Of a stretch of DNA of 45,091 nt, positions 18,263 to 27,891 are shown piece by piece. Under the pieces are notes generated by a model. It saw nothing but the letters and a program-made list of their open reading frames with translations, was not told the DNA's origin and ran no database searches. How positions within the stretch are numbered: position 1 is the stretch's first letter; each line of letters opens with the position of its first letter. Position numbers and translations under genes: made by a program. Source of the stretch: Pseudomonadota bacterium (lineage in GTDB: Bacteria > Pseudomonadota > Gammaproteobacteria > Burkholderiales > Thiobacillaceae); contig JAJZRE010000018.1 of the NCBI GenBank assembly GCA_021802945.1, positions 1 to 45,091 of the forward strand, read 5' to 3'.

Positions 18263-19558
18263 TCAAGGATTATTCGTCGTCGCGCCTGCCGGAGCCCGGG
18301 TCAGGCGTACCACGCGCTGCGGGAAGGGAATCTCGATTCCGGCAGCCTTGAAACGCCGCCAGATTGCCCAGTTGATATCGGAACGCAGATTACTCTGCCC
18401 CTCACTGGGATCGCGGATCCATACGGCCAGTTCCAGCAAGATGCCATTATCGGCGAACTCCTTCAAGTATACCCGGGGTGGATTGTCCAACTCATCATGG
18501 ACCACCCGGACATGACTGTTCGCGGCCTCCAGCATCAGGGCCTCGGCCTGCTCCAGATCCGTATCGTAGGACACTTGAACCGGCAACGCGATCCGCACGT
18601 TGGGCTTCGACAGCGAGTGGTTGACCACCGTCTGGGTGATCAGGGTCTCGTTGGGAACGATGCTTTCGGTGCCGTCCAGCGATCTCAACAGGGTATAGCG
18701 GGTGTTGATCTGGCTGACCTCGCCGTACTTGTTGTCGACCGTGACCAGGTCGCCGATGCGCACCGAGCGGTCGAGCAGGATGATGAAGCCGGAAATGTAG
18801 TTGCTCGCGACCTTCTGCAGGCCGAAACCGATCCCCACCCCGAGCGCGCCGCCGAACACCGACAGCACCGTGAGATCGATCCCCACCGCCGGCAAGGCCA
18901 CCAGCACGGCCAGGACCAGCAGCACGGTGCGGGCGGCTTTCGACAAGGCCAGGCGCAGCGACAGATTCATCCGCGTGATGCCCATCAGGCGATTTTCGAC
19001 GAGACGCGCCAGCGCCAGCGCACCAACGAGCGCCACCACGATCACCACCGCCGCCTGGAACAGCAGCCACAACGAAAAGCGATGATCGCCCGACTGGAAC
19101 GAGAGCGCTTCCATTGCCGCATGGATGCGCGGCAGCAGACCCGTGATGTGCAGCGCGAACGCGCCCCAGATCAACCAGGCGGCCGTGCGCTCCCACAATT
19201 TGAGCGATTCGCGCGGCTTGAGCGCGTAGCGCAACGCATACACCGCCAGCCGCACACCTGCCAGGGCCAGCAGGAGCGGCACGGCCAGATCCAAAAGATG
19301 CGTGCCAATCAACCAGACATGGGCGAGGTCACGCCCGAACAGCAGCGCCAGCAGCATAATGAGTGGAAACCCCACCCTGCGTACGCCGGCGTGCCACACG
19401 GTATCCGTCTTCTTGAGCATGGGCTTGAGCAGGTGCATCGCACCCCAGGCAACGAGCGCGCAGGCCACCAGTACGCCCACCTGCCACACCAGATCGACAT
19501 TCCTGCTGTCGTCGATGAGGCGCGTCAGCAGGTTGTCGAAGGGGATCGGTTGGGTCAT
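18263..19558 (-). CDS. MscS-type mechanosensitive ion channel
   Basis: The 431-residue membrane protein has about five to six helices in the first 250 residues. The pore helix segment GGALGVGIGFGLQKVASNYISGFIILLDRSVRIGDLV is followed by the MscS beta domain with NTRYTLLRSLDGTESIVPNETLI and a C-terminal alpha/beta part. Channels of this family release solutes under osmotic down-shock. The ATG at 19558 has GAGG five bases before it; a GTG at 19564 is an alternative. It starts 8 bases after the fadL-like gene and is probably co-transcribed with it. Confidence 0.93.
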   Translation of the reverse strand: MTQPIPFDNLLTRLIDDSRNVDLVWQVGVLVACALVAWGAMHLLKPMLKKTDTVWHAGVRRVGFPLIMLLALLFGRDLAHVWLIGTHLLDLAVPLLLALAGVRLAVYALRYALKPRESLKLWERTAAWLIWGAFALHITGLLPRIHAAMEALSFQSGDHRFSLWLLFQAAVVIVVALVGALALARLVENRLMGITRMNLSLRLALSKAARTVLLVLAVLVALPAVGIDLTVLSVFGGALGVGIGFGLQKVASNYISGFIILLDRSVRIGDLVTVDNKYGEVSQINTRYTLLRSLDGTESIVPNETLITQTVVNHSLSKPNVRIALPVQVSYDTDLEQAEALMLEAANSHVRVVHDELDNPPRVYLKEFADNGILLELAVWIRDPSEGQSNLRSDINWAIWRRFKAAGIEIPFPQRVVRLTRAPAGATTNNP

Positions 19559-19565
19559 GGCCACC

Positions 19566-20792
19566 TCAGAAGCTATGCGTGTATTGCACGCTCAGGATAT
19601 CGACCTGGCTGTCATATTGGCCATTGAGCGTGGTGCCATTATCCGTGCTCTGCAATTCGGGGGAATTCACAAAAAGATGCGCATAGCCAAAGTCCAGCGC
19701 TCCCCGCCCGGACAATCGATACTGCCCGCCCAGGGCCACCCAGGTACGGGCGCCGTCGGGAATGCGGGGCGTGCGGTAGCGGTCCGACACCGGCGCTTCG
19801 TCATACGCGAGGCCGCCGCGCAGGCTCAGCTTGTCGCTCATGTGCCAGGTGGCCCCCAGCGAATATCGCAGAATGTCCTGCCAGTTCTCGGGAGTGGTTT
19901 TATTGACCGTGCCCTGGATGGGCAGCCTGTCGAAAGAACTCCAGCCGGTCCAGGTCACATCCGCCAACAGATCCCATTGGGACGACAGCGTGTGGAAAAG
20001 GCTCAACGACGCACTGGCCGGCAGGGTGATATCGGCAGTGACCGGGCCATTAAGGGATGTGACCGAGGGGTTGGAGGTACTGGAGGTGCCCTCGAGCGTA
20101 TAGGCAACCTCGGAACGGTAGGACAAGCCGATCCGTGTAGCCGGGGTGGCCTGCCACAAGGCGCCCAGGTTGTATCCCCAGCCGTAATCGTCCCCCTTGA
20201 TCGTGACGAGCGGGGTGGGTGCGGGCGGGGCGCCGAGGGGTTGCAGGCTCGTCAGCACCGCCTCGATCCGCTGGATGTTGAGTCCCGCGCCAAGCGACAG
20301 GGTATCGCTGAGTTTGTAGGCGATGGACGGATTCAGGTTGACGGTCTTCACTTCGGATTTGATGGCCTGATAGCGCCCCATCCAGCCGGGGCCGTATTCG
20401 GTCTTGAGCCCGAAGGGGCTGTTGAGGCCGACCCCCAGATGGATCTTGGGCGTCAGGCGATAGGCGAAATAGCCATTGGGCACGAAAGACCAGCTACCCG
20501 CATCGCCGCCCGTGCCCCCGCCGATGGCTGGACTGACCGTTCCCGAAAACTCCGCCTGGGGTTTGATCAGGTGGCCTACCACCACGATTTGCCTGCCAGG
20601 CAACCGCGTCATGCCCGCGGGATTGAAGAAAATCGTGCTGGCATCTTCAGCGACTGCTGCTGCCCCCGCATAGGCATTGCCCAGGCCGCTGGCGTTCTGC
20701 TCGATCAACGCAAAGCCGGCGGCCTGTGCCAGGTCGGCGAATCCCGCAAGGGCCAGACCGAACATCAGATGCTTACGACGAAAAACAAACAT
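19566..20792 (-). CDS. fadL: FadL-family outer-membrane transporter (OmpP1/FadL/TodX)
   Basis: The 408-residue beta-barrel protein has a signal peptide with a likely cut after LAQA (residue 24). The mature start is AGFALIEQNASGLGNAYAGAAA, followed by NPAGMTRL, both typical of FadL. The C-terminus ends in Phe (YTHSF), the outer-membrane assembly signal. FadL proteins let long-chain fatty acids or other hydrophobic compounds cross the outer membrane. GGGAGG precedes the ATG. The acyl-CoA synthetase gene lies 28 bases upstream, so import and activation of acyl chains are linked here. Confidence 0.92.
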   Translation of the reverse strand: MFVFRRKHLMFGLALAGFADLAQAAGFALIEQNASGLGNAYAGAAAVAEDASTIFFNPAGMTRLPGRQIVVVGHLIKPQAEFSGTVSPAIGGGTGGDAGSWSFVPNGYFAYRLTPKIHLGVGLNSPFGLKTEYGPGWMGRYQAIKSEVKTVNLNPSIAYKLSDTLSLGAGLNIQRIEAVLTSLQPLGAPPAPTPLVTIKGDDYGWGYNLGALWQATPATRIGLSYRSEVAYTLEGTSSTSNPSVTSLNGPVTADITLPASASLSLFHTLSSQWDLLADVTWTGWSSFDRLPIQGTVNKTTPENWQDILRYSLGATWHMSDKLSLRGGLAYDEAPVSDRYRTPRIPDGARTWVALGGQYRLSGRGALDFGYAHLFVNSPELQSTDNGTTLNGQYDSQVDILSVQYTHSF

Positions 20793-20820
20793 GGGTGACC
20801 TCCCTGGTCAGTTTTGGTAA

Positions 20821-22635
20821 TCAGCGTGCGAAATCCGCATACATGGCCTCGACCGCCGCGCGGTACCGCTCGTGTACCTGGCTGCGCTTGACCTTGAGGG
20901 TGGGGGTCAGGAGACCGTCGTCCACCGTCCATGGCTTGAGTTCGGGATGCAGCCGGCGAATCTGGGCGTAGCCCGGGAAATGCCTGAGATGATGCGCCAC
21001 GCGCTGGGTCAGCGCCTTCAGCACCCTGGGATCGCGCAATGCCCCGTGATGGCCGGAATCGACGTGGAGATGGGCGGCAAACTCCTGCCAGTGCGCTTCG
21101 TTGAGCACGGTCAGCGCGGCGAGATACGGCCTGCCCTCGCCGACGACCATCACCTGCTCGAACAGCGGATCGAGCAGGATGGCGGACTCCATGTCGGTGG
21201 GCGGCACCTTCTCGCCATTGCTCAGCACAATGATGTCCTTGATGCGTCCGGTGATGTGGTAATGGCCCCAGGCGTCGACCGTGGCCTGATCCCCGCTGTG
21301 CAGCCAGCCCTCGCTGTCGATCATGGCGCGGGTGGCGGCCTCGTCCTGCCAGTAGCCGCGCATGACGCAGCGGCTGCGCGTGAGCAGTTCGTCGTTGTCG
21401 CCGATCTTCACCTCGATGCCCAGCAGCGGCGGGCCGATGCTGGACGGGATGTTCGATTCCGGACGGTTGACGCACACCACCGGACTGGTCTCGGTCAATC
21501 CGTAGCCCTGGATGATCGGCACACCGAGGCCAACGAACGTGCGCGCGATCTCGGGCGAGAGCGCGGCGCCCCCCGAAATCGCCAGCCTCAGCCTGCCGCC
21601 CAGTTTTTCCGTGACATTGCGAGCCACCCGTTTGTCGAGCCAGGGCCACAGCAACAGTTCCGGGCTCCATCGCGCCCGCCCCTGGCTGCGTTCGAAGCGG
21701 CGCCAGCCGACCCGCACCGCCAGCCTGAACACCAGCGTGGCGAGCCGCCCCTTCTTCTCCAGGCTGTCCTGGATGCGGCTGTACACCCGCTCGTAGATGC
21801 GCGGCACCGAAATCAGGATGGTCGGGCGAGTGGCCTGCAGATCCTGCGCCAGCTGGGCGATCGAACGCGCGTAGACGACTTCCGCACCGATCAGCATCGG
21901 CAGGTAATAGCCGCCGGTGCGCTCCAGCGTATGCGACATGGGGAGGAAGGACAGGAACACCTCGTGCGGCTCGAAATCGGCGCATTGCGAGGCATAGAAC
22001 GCGTTCCACAGCAGGTTTTCGTGCGTCAGCATCACGCCCTTGGGCCGCCCGGTGGTGCCCGATGTGTAGACGATGCTGGCCAGCAGATCGGCGGCAAGGT
22101 GGCGCTCGGGCACCGGCGTGTCCGCCGCGGCTTCGAGCCAGTCGGCCGCCACCACGAAGCGCGTGCTCCAGTTCACCAGGCCGTTTTCCGGCGCGACCAG
22201 GCTGACGATGTGTTGCAGCGTATTGGCCGACCCGGCAATTTCGGCCAGCTTCTTGTGCTGGAACCTGCCTTCGACCAGCAGCAGCCTGGCGCCGGAATGA
22301 TTGAGGATATAGGCCGCGCTCTCCGGGCGGTCGTCCAGATACAAGGGCACCGTGACCAGCCCCAGCGCCAGCGCAGCCTGGTCGAAAATCACCCACTCGA
22401 CGCTGTTTTTCAGCATCACCGCCACGCGGTCGCCGGGAACCAGGCCTTCCTTCACCAGCGCAGCCTGCCAGCGCGCCACCTCGGCCGCCACCTGCGCCCA
22501 GGTAAAGCTCACCCAGGCATCGCGCGCCTCGTCGAACTGGCGGTAGGCCACCTGATCCGGCGTCGCCGCGACGCGCGCGCGGAACAGACCGCACAAGGTG
22601 CCGAGCGTATCGGGATGAAAGGATGCAACTGCCAT
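20821..22635 (-). CDS. Long-chain acyl-CoA synthetase (AMP-forming)
   Basis: The 604-residue enzyme of the adenylate-forming superfamily activates fatty acids to acyl-CoA via acyl-AMP. The AMP-binding P-loop is YTSGTTGRPKG (190-200). Later motifs are QGYGLTETSPVV, the hinge-region WLHSGDQATVDAWGHYHITGRIKDIIVLSNGEKVPP and a C-terminal Lys motif near TPTLKVKRS. It resembles the FadD15/LACS group more than E. coli FadD. It is followed by fadL, and a desaturase is three genes on, forming a lipid-handling group. Confidence 0.92.
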   Translation of the reverse strand: MAVASFHPDTLGTLCGLFRARVAATPDQVAYRQFDEARDAWVSFTWAQVAAEVARWQAALVKEGLVPGDRVAVMLKNSVEWVIFDQAALALGLVTVPLYLDDRPESAAYILNHSGARLLLVEGRFQHKKLAEIAGSANTLQHIVSLVAPENGLVNWSTRFVVAADWLEAAADTPVPERHLAADLLASIVYTSGTTGRPKGVMLTHENLLWNAFYASQCADFEPHEVFLSFLPMSHTLERTGGYYLPMLIGAEVVYARSIAQLAQDLQATRPTILISVPRIYERVYSRIQDSLEKKGRLATLVFRLAVRVGWRRFERSQGRARWSPELLLWPWLDKRVARNVTEKLGGRLRLAISGGAALSPEIARTFVGLGVPIIQGYGLTETSPVVCVNRPESNIPSSIGPPLLGIEVKIGDNDELLTRSRCVMRGYWQDEAATRAMIDSEGWLHSGDQATVDAWGHYHITGRIKDIIVLSNGEKVPPTDMESAILLDPLFEQVMVVGEGRPYLAALTVLNEAHWQEFAAHLHVDSGHHGALRDPRVLKALTQRVAHHLRHFPGYAQIRRLHPELKPWTVDDGLLTPTLKVKRSQVHERYRAAVEAMYADFAR

Positions 22636-22695
22636 GTCAGCTTATTCGAGCGGCCGAAGGGAACGCCGCATTGATAGACGCAAAGCCCCAGCGGG

Positions 22696-23943
22696 TCAAG
22701 CGGCTGCCTTGACCAGGACGGCCGCGAAAAAGCCATCCGTTCCGTGCGCGGCGGGCGACAGCTTCAGCATGGCGCCGGTATCGAGATCGACCTTGTTCTG
22801 CGCCAGCAGCCCGTTGACCGGGAGCAGGGTGAACCCGCCGTCTGCCAGCAGCGCCTCGACGATGGCCTCGTTCTCTTCCGGCAACAGGCTGCAGGTGGCG
22901 TAAACGAGCCGGCCGCCCGGTTTCAGCAGCTTCGCCGCCGCGCGCAGGATGGATGCCTGCTTCCGGGTCAGCTCCGCCACGCTTTCGGGCGACTGGCGGA
23001 ATTTCAGGTCCGGGTTGCGGCGCAGGGTGCCGAGGCCGGAGCACGGCGCATCGACCAGCACGCGGTCGAGCTTGCCCGCCAGCCGTTTCACCCGGGTGTC
23101 GTTTTCCGACGCAATCAGTTGCGGCATCACGTTGGACAGGCCCGAGCGCGCCAGCCGCGGCTTCAGGTTGGCGAGCCGCTTCTCCGCCACGTCGAACGCA
23201 TACAGGCGGCCGCTCGACGCCATCATCGCGCCGATGGCGAGCGTCTTGCCGCCCGCGCCGGCGCAGAAGTCGCACACCATTTCGCCCCGCCGCGCGCCGA
23301 GCAGCAGGGCGAGCAACTGGCTGCCCTCGTCCTGCACTTCCAGGCTGCCGTCGAGGAACAGCGGATGGCGGTTGATCGCCGGATGGTCCTTGAAACGGAT
23401 GCCCCATGGCGAATACGGCGTCGCCTCGACCGCAAAGCCTTCCGCCTGCAGCTGCGCCAGCACGGTGTCACGGCCGGCCTTGTGCGCGTTCACCCGCACG
23501 TCGAGCGGCGCCGGCTGCTGCAGGGCCCGGCCGAGCGCGAGGATGTCGGCATCGCCCATCGACCGCTGCAGTTTCCCGACCACCCAGTCGGGCAGTTCGG
23601 CGGCGACCGCAAGCGGCGGGTCGTCCGTCCTGGCATTGCGAATGTGGTCGATCAGTTCGGGCTTGGCGAATTTCTCCAGCGTCGCCCCGCTCATGCCGCG
23701 CACCTTGATCAGCCAGGCGATGATCAGCGTGCGCGGGTTGGCCGCCGGCACCACGACCGACAGATAGCGGTAGCGCCGCAACACGCCGAACACGGCCTCC
23801 GCCACGAAGGCCCGGTCATGCGAACCAAGTTTCTTGTGGTCGCGGAAAAACGCCGACAGCACGGCATCGGCCGGACGGGTGAAGTCCAGCACCAGGTCGA
23901 GCGCCTGGGTGGCAAGTTGCAACAGCGGCGGGGTGAGTTCCAT
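22696..23943 (-). CDS. RsmB-like RNA (cytosine-5-)-methyltransferase
   Basis: The 415-residue protein has an N-terminal NusB-like helical region (about 1-130) and a SAM-dependent Rossmann domain (about 145-415). Motif I is VCDFCAGAGGKT (223-234). The two catalytic cysteines of m5C methyltransferases are present: DAPCSG (C301) and ATCSLL (C351). Motif IV/VI context (LDRVLVDAP, GGRLVYATCS) fits the Sun/RsmB/NOP2 family, which methylates rRNA (C967 of 16S in RsmB). It may be RsmB itself or a paralogue; the usual fmt neighbour is absent, so the symbol is withheld. Confidence 0.9.
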   Translation of the reverse strand: MELTPPLLQLATQALDLVLDFTRPADAVLSAFFRDHKKLGSHDRAFVAEAVFGVLRRYRYLSVVVPAANPRTLIIAWLIKVRGMSGATLEKFAKPELIDHIRNARTDDPPLAVAAELPDWVVGKLQRSMGDADILALGRALQQPAPLDVRVNAHKAGRDTVLAQLQAEGFAVEATPYSPWGIRFKDHPAINRHPLFLDGSLEVQDEGSQLLALLLGARRGEMVCDFCAGAGGKTLAIGAMMASSGRLYAFDVAEKRLANLKPRLARSGLSNVMPQLIASENDTRVKRLAGKLDRVLVDAPCSGLGTLRRNPDLKFRQSPESVAELTRKQASILRAAAKLLKPGGRLVYATCSLLPEENEAIVEALLADGGFTLLPVNGLLAQNKVDLDTGAMLKLSPAAHGTDGFFAAVLVKAAA

Positions 23944-23993
23944 CGGGGCGGGCAGGTTGGCTGGCTGGCGGCAAGGGCGTCCCTGCCGGTGAT

Positions 23994-24296
23994 TTACTCG
24001 TCGTCGCCGAGTTCGGGATCCCAGCCCATTTCGCGCGCACGCTCCGTGGCCATCTTGTACAGGGTTTCGTGGCGCTCGCGCAATTCGGTCGGCAGGCGGC
24101 TGGGCAGGTTACCGTATTTGTCCCACTCGGCCTCGATTTTCTCCGTCAGGGCCTGCATTTGTCCCAGCTGCCAGCCGGCGCAATCCTCGGTTTCGGGGAT
24201 GAGGCCGAACAGCCAGCCGTCGAGCACGACGCGCGCCAGCATGGTAACGCCGTGCTTGTCGTTGTAGAACCCGGCATAGGTCATTTTGGTGTTCAT
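23994..24296 (-). CDS. Conserved-looking hypothetical protein, 100 aa
   Basis: A soluble protein starting MNTKMTYAGFYNDKHG and ending in an acidic tail (ELGDDE). It has several Trp, a central acidic amphipathic helix (about 48-62) and no membrane segment or known domain that could be recognised. The start overlaps the stop of psiE (ATGA at 24293-24296), so it is translationally coupled to it. Stop-free coding with GC-rich third positions supports a real gene. Function unknown. Confidence 0.75.
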   Translation of the reverse strand: MNTKMTYAGFYNDKHGVTMLARVVLDGWLFGLIPETEDCAGWQLGQMQALTEKIEAEWDKYGNLPSRLPTELRERHETLYKMATERAREMGWDPELGDDE

Positions 24297-24721
24297 GGTT
24301 GCGGATCTCTGTCCTTCGGATTTTCGTCGTACGGGAAGCGGGTATGGCCATAGCGGATCACCAGCACGGCAAGAGCCAGCAGCAGCATCGCCGCAGTCAC
24401 GCCCAACATGCGCCAGGCATCGAGGCTTTTCATGTCGAGCACCAGATAGCGCGCCAGCGCCACGATGGCGATGTAGATGGGGAAACGCACCGGCAACTGC
24501 CCGGAACGGAAGTACACCCCCACCATGGCGAAGACTTCCAGATACAGAAACAGCAGCAGCAGGTCGCCCAGCGCCACCGTTCTGGCCGCGACCATGGCAT
24601 TGACTTCGAACACGCCGGCAACCAGTGTTGCAAGCGTGATGACGAGGAGGCCGATGGCCTCGAAGACGCCCAGCACATTGAGTGCCAGACGCGCGAACAG
24701 TCGGTCTTTGGCGGGGTTCAT
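24293..24721 (-). CDS. psiE: PsiE-family phosphate-starvation-inducible membrane protein
   Basis: The 142-residue inner-membrane protein has four hydrophobic helices (about 14-40, 50-70, 83-95, 103-124). The PsiE signature is visible in the segments VFAMVGVYFRSGQLPVRFPIY and AIVALARYLVLDMK. Its role is unknown; in E. coli it is induced by phosphate starvation and controlled by PhoB and CRP. No pho box was recognised upstream. It overlaps the following unknown gene by four bases. Confidence 0.85.
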   Translation of the reverse strand: MNPAKDRLFARLALNVLGVFEAIGLLVITLATLVAGVFEVNAMVAARTVALGDLLLLFLYLEVFAMVGVYFRSGQLPVRFPIYIAIVALARYLVLDMKSLDAWRMLGVTAAMLLLALAVLVIRYGHTRFPYDENPKDRDPQP

Positions 24722-24760
24722 GGGCGTTGCCTTCGAATGAAGGGCAAGGATACCTCAATC

Positions 24761-25810
24761 CTAACGCGCGTGCCCCAGCCATTCGCGCCAGATGGCCACC
24801 GACACCGCGAGCAGCACGGGACCCAGAAACAGCCCGATCAGGCCGAAGGCATGGAGGCCGCCCAGCACGCCCAGAAACACCAGCAGGAACGGAATCCGCG
24901 TCGGCCCGCTGATGACGAGCGGGCGGATCAGGTTGTCGACCCAGCTCACCACCAGCGCGCCCCACAGGAACAGTCCGAGCGCAGCCCCGGTCTCGCCGTT
25001 TGCCAACAGGGTCAGGGACAGCCCGATCCACACCACCGGGCCGACGAAGGGAATCAGCGACACCAGGGCCGTGATCACGCCCCATAGCGCAGGCGCTTCG
25101 AGTCCCGCCACCCAGTAGCCAAGCCCCGCGAGGATGCCCTGCGCCAGCGCGGTGAGCACGATGCCGAACACCACGGCGCGCACCGTCACGCCGACCGCCC
25201 GGATGTAGCCGCGCGCCGGCTCGCCCAGCCAGCGTGTGGCGACGCCGCGAACCTGCGCCAATACGCTGACGCCGTGGCGATAGAGGAAGAACAGCGCGAA
25301 CACCGCGAGGCCGAATTTTGCCGCATTGCGGCCGACGCCGCCCACCACCGCTTTCAGATTGGCGATATCGACCAGGCCGAGCGCGGCAATCTGTTCGCGC
25401 ACCCATGCCGGATCGGCCTGCACGCGCTGGTATTGCGCGGCGATCCATTCGCCATGCGGCCAGGCCCGCACACCGGCAGGCAAGGGGGGCAGCCCATGGG
25501 TCGCGAGTTGCTTGAAAGTCATCGACGCCACCGCCACATCCCCCGCCACGGTAAGCATCACCCACAGCAATGGCAGCAACAGGGTGGCGGCCACGCCCAG
25601 CGTCATCACCAGCGCGGCAAGGCTGTCGCGGCCCGGCAGGCGGCGACATAGCCGCTGGTGGAGCGGCCAGGTGACATAGGCAAGTATTCCCGCCCAGGCC
25701 AGCGAAGCGAGGAACGGCGACAACACCCAGAAGGTCAGCCCGAAAATTGCGAACAGAAACGCAATCGCCACGACGCGGCGAGCGATCGGAGAGTCGATGT
25801 TGATCGGCAT
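24761..25810 (-). CDS. AI-2E family (PerM/YdiK-type) transporter
   Basis: The 349-residue membrane protein has about eight helices: two at the N-terminus (15-50), one at 60-90, a polar loop, and a C-terminal bundle (165-345). The family core is ALVSLIPFVGPVVWIGLSL and WVDNLIRPLVISGPTRIPFLLVFLGVLGGLHAFGLIGLFLGP (split here by description only). Members export small molecules or act as Na+/H+ antiporters; the substrate cannot be told from sequence. Confidence 0.9.
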   Translation of the reverse strand: MPINIDSPIARRVVAIAFLFAIFGLTFWVLSPFLASLAWAGILAYVTWPLHQRLCRRLPGRDSLAALVMTLGVAATLLLPLLWVMLTVAGDVAVASMTFKQLATHGLPPLPAGVRAWPHGEWIAAQYQRVQADPAWVREQIAALGLVDIANLKAVVGGVGRNAAKFGLAVFALFFLYRHGVSVLAQVRGVATRWLGEPARGYIRAVGVTVRAVVFGIVLTALAQGILAGLGYWVAGLEAPALWGVITALVSLIPFVGPVVWIGLSLTLLANGETGAALGLFLWGALVVSWVDNLIRPLVISGPTRIPFLLVFLGVLGGLHAFGLIGLFLGPVLLAVSVAIWREWLGHAR

Positions 25811-25879
25811 GGGTGCTCCGGGTTGGGTTCAATGTCCGGCAACAGCCGGGCATGCGCTGAACCGGCGTGCCGCCCCGTT

Positions 25880-26848
25880 TCAGAGCGGCGCGGACTTGTT
25901 ACGCGTCACCCACAAACTGGCGAACATGAAAATGGCGATGATGAGGCCGACGATGCCGAGCGACAAGCCCACCGGGATCTTGTAGAAATCGGCGACCAGC
26001 ATCTTGGCGCCCACGAACACCAGCACCATCGCCAGTCCGTATTTAAGCAGATGGAAGCGGTCGGCCATGCCGGCCAGCATGAAATACATCGCCCTAAGGC
26101 CGAGGATGGCGAAGATGTTGGAGGTGAACACGATGAAGGGATCGGTGGTGATCGCGAAGATCGCCGGGATCGAATCGACCGCGAAGATCAGATCGGACAG
26201 CTCGATCATGATCAGCACCAGGAAAAGCGGCGTGAACATGCGCATGCCGTTCTCCCGCACCCAGAATCTTTCGCCGCGGTAGTCCGGCGTCAGCCGCATG
26301 CGGCGCTTGACCCAGTTGAGCAGCGGATTGCTCGCCAGATCCGGTTCGGCCTCGGCGAACATCAGCATCTTGACGCCGGTGACGACGAGGAAGGCGCCGA
26401 ACACGTAGAGGATCCAGTGGAATTCCCGCACCAGCCAGGCGCCCGCCAGGATCATCACCGCACGCATCACGATCGCGCCGATCACGCCATAGATCAGCAC
26501 GCGCCGCTGGTACTCCGCCGGCACGGCGAAGAAGCCGAAGATCATCAGGAAGACGAAGATGTTGTCGACCGCGAGCGCCTTCTCGATCAGGTAGCCGGTC
26601 AGGAACTCCATCGCCTTGGCGTCGGCCACCGCGCCGCCGTATGCCCCCTTGAGATACCACCACAGCCCGAGGTTGAACAGCATGGCGAGCGACACCCACA
26701 CGACCGACCACGCCGCCGCCTCCCTGAAGCCGACCCTGTGCGCCTTGTTGCCGCCGACCAGGAACAGGTCGACGGCCAGCATCGCCAGCACGAAGCCGAC
26801 GAACGCGGCCCACATCCAGGGTTCGCCGATATGCACGACCGCGTCCAT
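25880..26848 (-). CDS. TerC/Alx family membrane protein
   Basis: The 322-residue protein has about nine helices and the acidic intramembrane motifs of the family: LTGYLIEKALAVDNIFVFL and IMIELSDLIFAVDSIPAIFAI. E. coli Alx of this type lowers cytoplasmic manganese and responds to alkaline pH through a riboswitch. Here the gap to the upstream htpX gene is only 25 bases, so no yybP-ykoY riboswitch is present and regulation must differ. Metal export, probably Mn2+, is an inference from the family. Confidence 0.9.
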   Translation of the reverse strand: MDAVVHIGEPWMWAAFVGFVLAMLAVDLFLVGGNKAHRVGFREAAAWSVVWVSLAMLFNLGLWWYLKGAYGGAVADAKAMEFLTGYLIEKALAVDNIFVFLMIFGFFAVPAEYQRRVLIYGVIGAIVMRAVMILAGAWLVREFHWILYVFGAFLVVTGVKMLMFAEAEPDLASNPLLNWVKRRMRLTPDYRGERFWVRENGMRMFTPLFLVLIMIELSDLIFAVDSIPAIFAITTDPFIVFTSNIFAILGLRAMYFMLAGMADRFHLLKYGLAMVLVFVGAKMLVADFYKIPVGLSLGIVGLIIAIFMFASLWVTRNKSAPL

Positions 26849-26873
26849 GTTCTTCCTCGCGCCGGGTCAGGCT

Positions 26874-27749
26874 TTACCGCACCGCGCGCAGGGCGGCGAT
26901 CCGCTCTTCCAGCGGCGGGTGGGTCATGAACAGGCGCTTGATGCCGCCGCCCCCGCCGCCGGCGATGCCGAACGCCGCCATCCTGTCGGGCAGCGGATGC
27001 GGGTGCAGGCTGGCCAGACGCTCCAGCGCGGAAATCATCGGCTGCTTGCCGGCGAGCGACGCGCCGCCGCGGTCGGCGCGGAATTCGCGCTGGCGCGAGA
27101 ACCACATGACGATGATCGAGGCGAGGATGCCAAGCACCAGCTCGGCCACGATCATGGTGACGAAGAACGCCGGGCCGTGGCCCTCCTCGTTCTTGAACAC
27201 CACGCGGTCGACGGTGTGGCCGATCACGCGCGACAGGAACATCACGAAGGTGTTCACCACACCCTGGATCAGCGCCAGCGTCACCATGTCGCCGTTGGCG
27301 ACGTGGGCGATTTCGTGGCCGATCACGGCCTCGGCCTCCTGCCGCGTCATGACATTCAGGAGGCCCGACGACACCGCGACCAGCGCGTTGTTCTTGTTCA
27401 TGCCGGTGGCGAAGGCGTTGGCCTCGGGCGAGTCGAAAATGCCGACTTCCGGCATGCCGATGCCGGCGTCCGCCGCGTATTTCTTCACGGTGTCGACCAG
27501 CCAGAATTCGGTCGAGTTCGACGGCGTGTCGATGACGCGGACACCCATCGATTTCTTCGCCATCCACTTGGAAATCGCCAGCGAAATCAGCGAGCCGCCG
27601 AAGCCCATGACCGCGGCGAAGATCAGCAGCGAACTCAGGTTCAGGCCGTTCGCGGTGAGGTAGGGCTCGACGCCCAGGATGCGCATGGTGAACGACAGCA
27701 CCAGCACGATCGCCAGGTTGGTGGCGAGGAACAAAACGATACGCTTCAT
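26874..27749 (-). CDS. htpX: Membrane zinc metalloprotease HtpX
   Basis: The 291-residue inner-membrane protease has two N-terminal helices (4-24, 36-58), the zinc motif HEIAH (145-149), two further helices (about 155-180, 195-215) and the third ligand in the FRADRGGA block. It degrades misfolded membrane proteins together with FtsH. AAAGGAGA seven bases before the ATG at 27749 decides the start. The gene is divergent from a LysR-type regulator across a 142-bp AT-rich gap and heads a minus-strand run with the TerC-type and PerM-type genes. Confidence 0.96.
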   Translation of the reverse strand: MKRIVLFLATNLAIVLVLSFTMRILGVEPYLTANGLNLSSLLIFAAVMGFGGSLISLAISKWMAKKSMGVRVIDTPSNSTEFWLVDTVKKYAADAGIGMPEVGIFDSPEANAFATGMNKNNALVAVSSGLLNVMTRQEAEAVIGHEIAHVANGDMVTLALIQGVVNTFVMFLSRVIGHTVDRVVFKNEEGHGPAFFVTMIVAELVLGILASIIVMWFSRQREFRADRGGASLAGKQPMISALERLASLHPHPLPDRMAAFGIAGGGGGGIKRLFMTHPPLEERIAALRAVR

Positions 27750-27831
27750 GGTGTTCTCCTTTAACGCCCGGGTCGGGTCGGGGGCCGACCGCCCTTTTCG
27801 CGGGCACACAACAGAATATAGATGGGAAACA

Positions 27832-27873
27832 AACAATAAAATTCGATTTTTATACTGCTATTGTTCGATTTTA
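27832..27873. promoter_or_regulatory. Dyad and direct repeats between htpX and the LysR gene
   Basis: AACAATA (27832-27838) and TATTGTT (27859-27865) form an inverted repeat. TTCGATTTT occurs twice (27842 and 27864), 22 bases apart, two helical turns. TATACT at 27851 could be a -10 for the plus-strand gene. The position in a divergent gap suits autoregulation by the LysR protein and control of htpX; this is inference. Confidence 0.45.
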
Positions 27874-27891
27874 CCGATCCGATTCCGCATC

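Noticed and set aside
25849-25879. yybP-ykoY manganese riboswitch for the TerC/Alx-type gene
   Set aside because: The gene starts 25 bases after htpX at 26874, so there is no room upstream, and the downstream gap shows no such fold.
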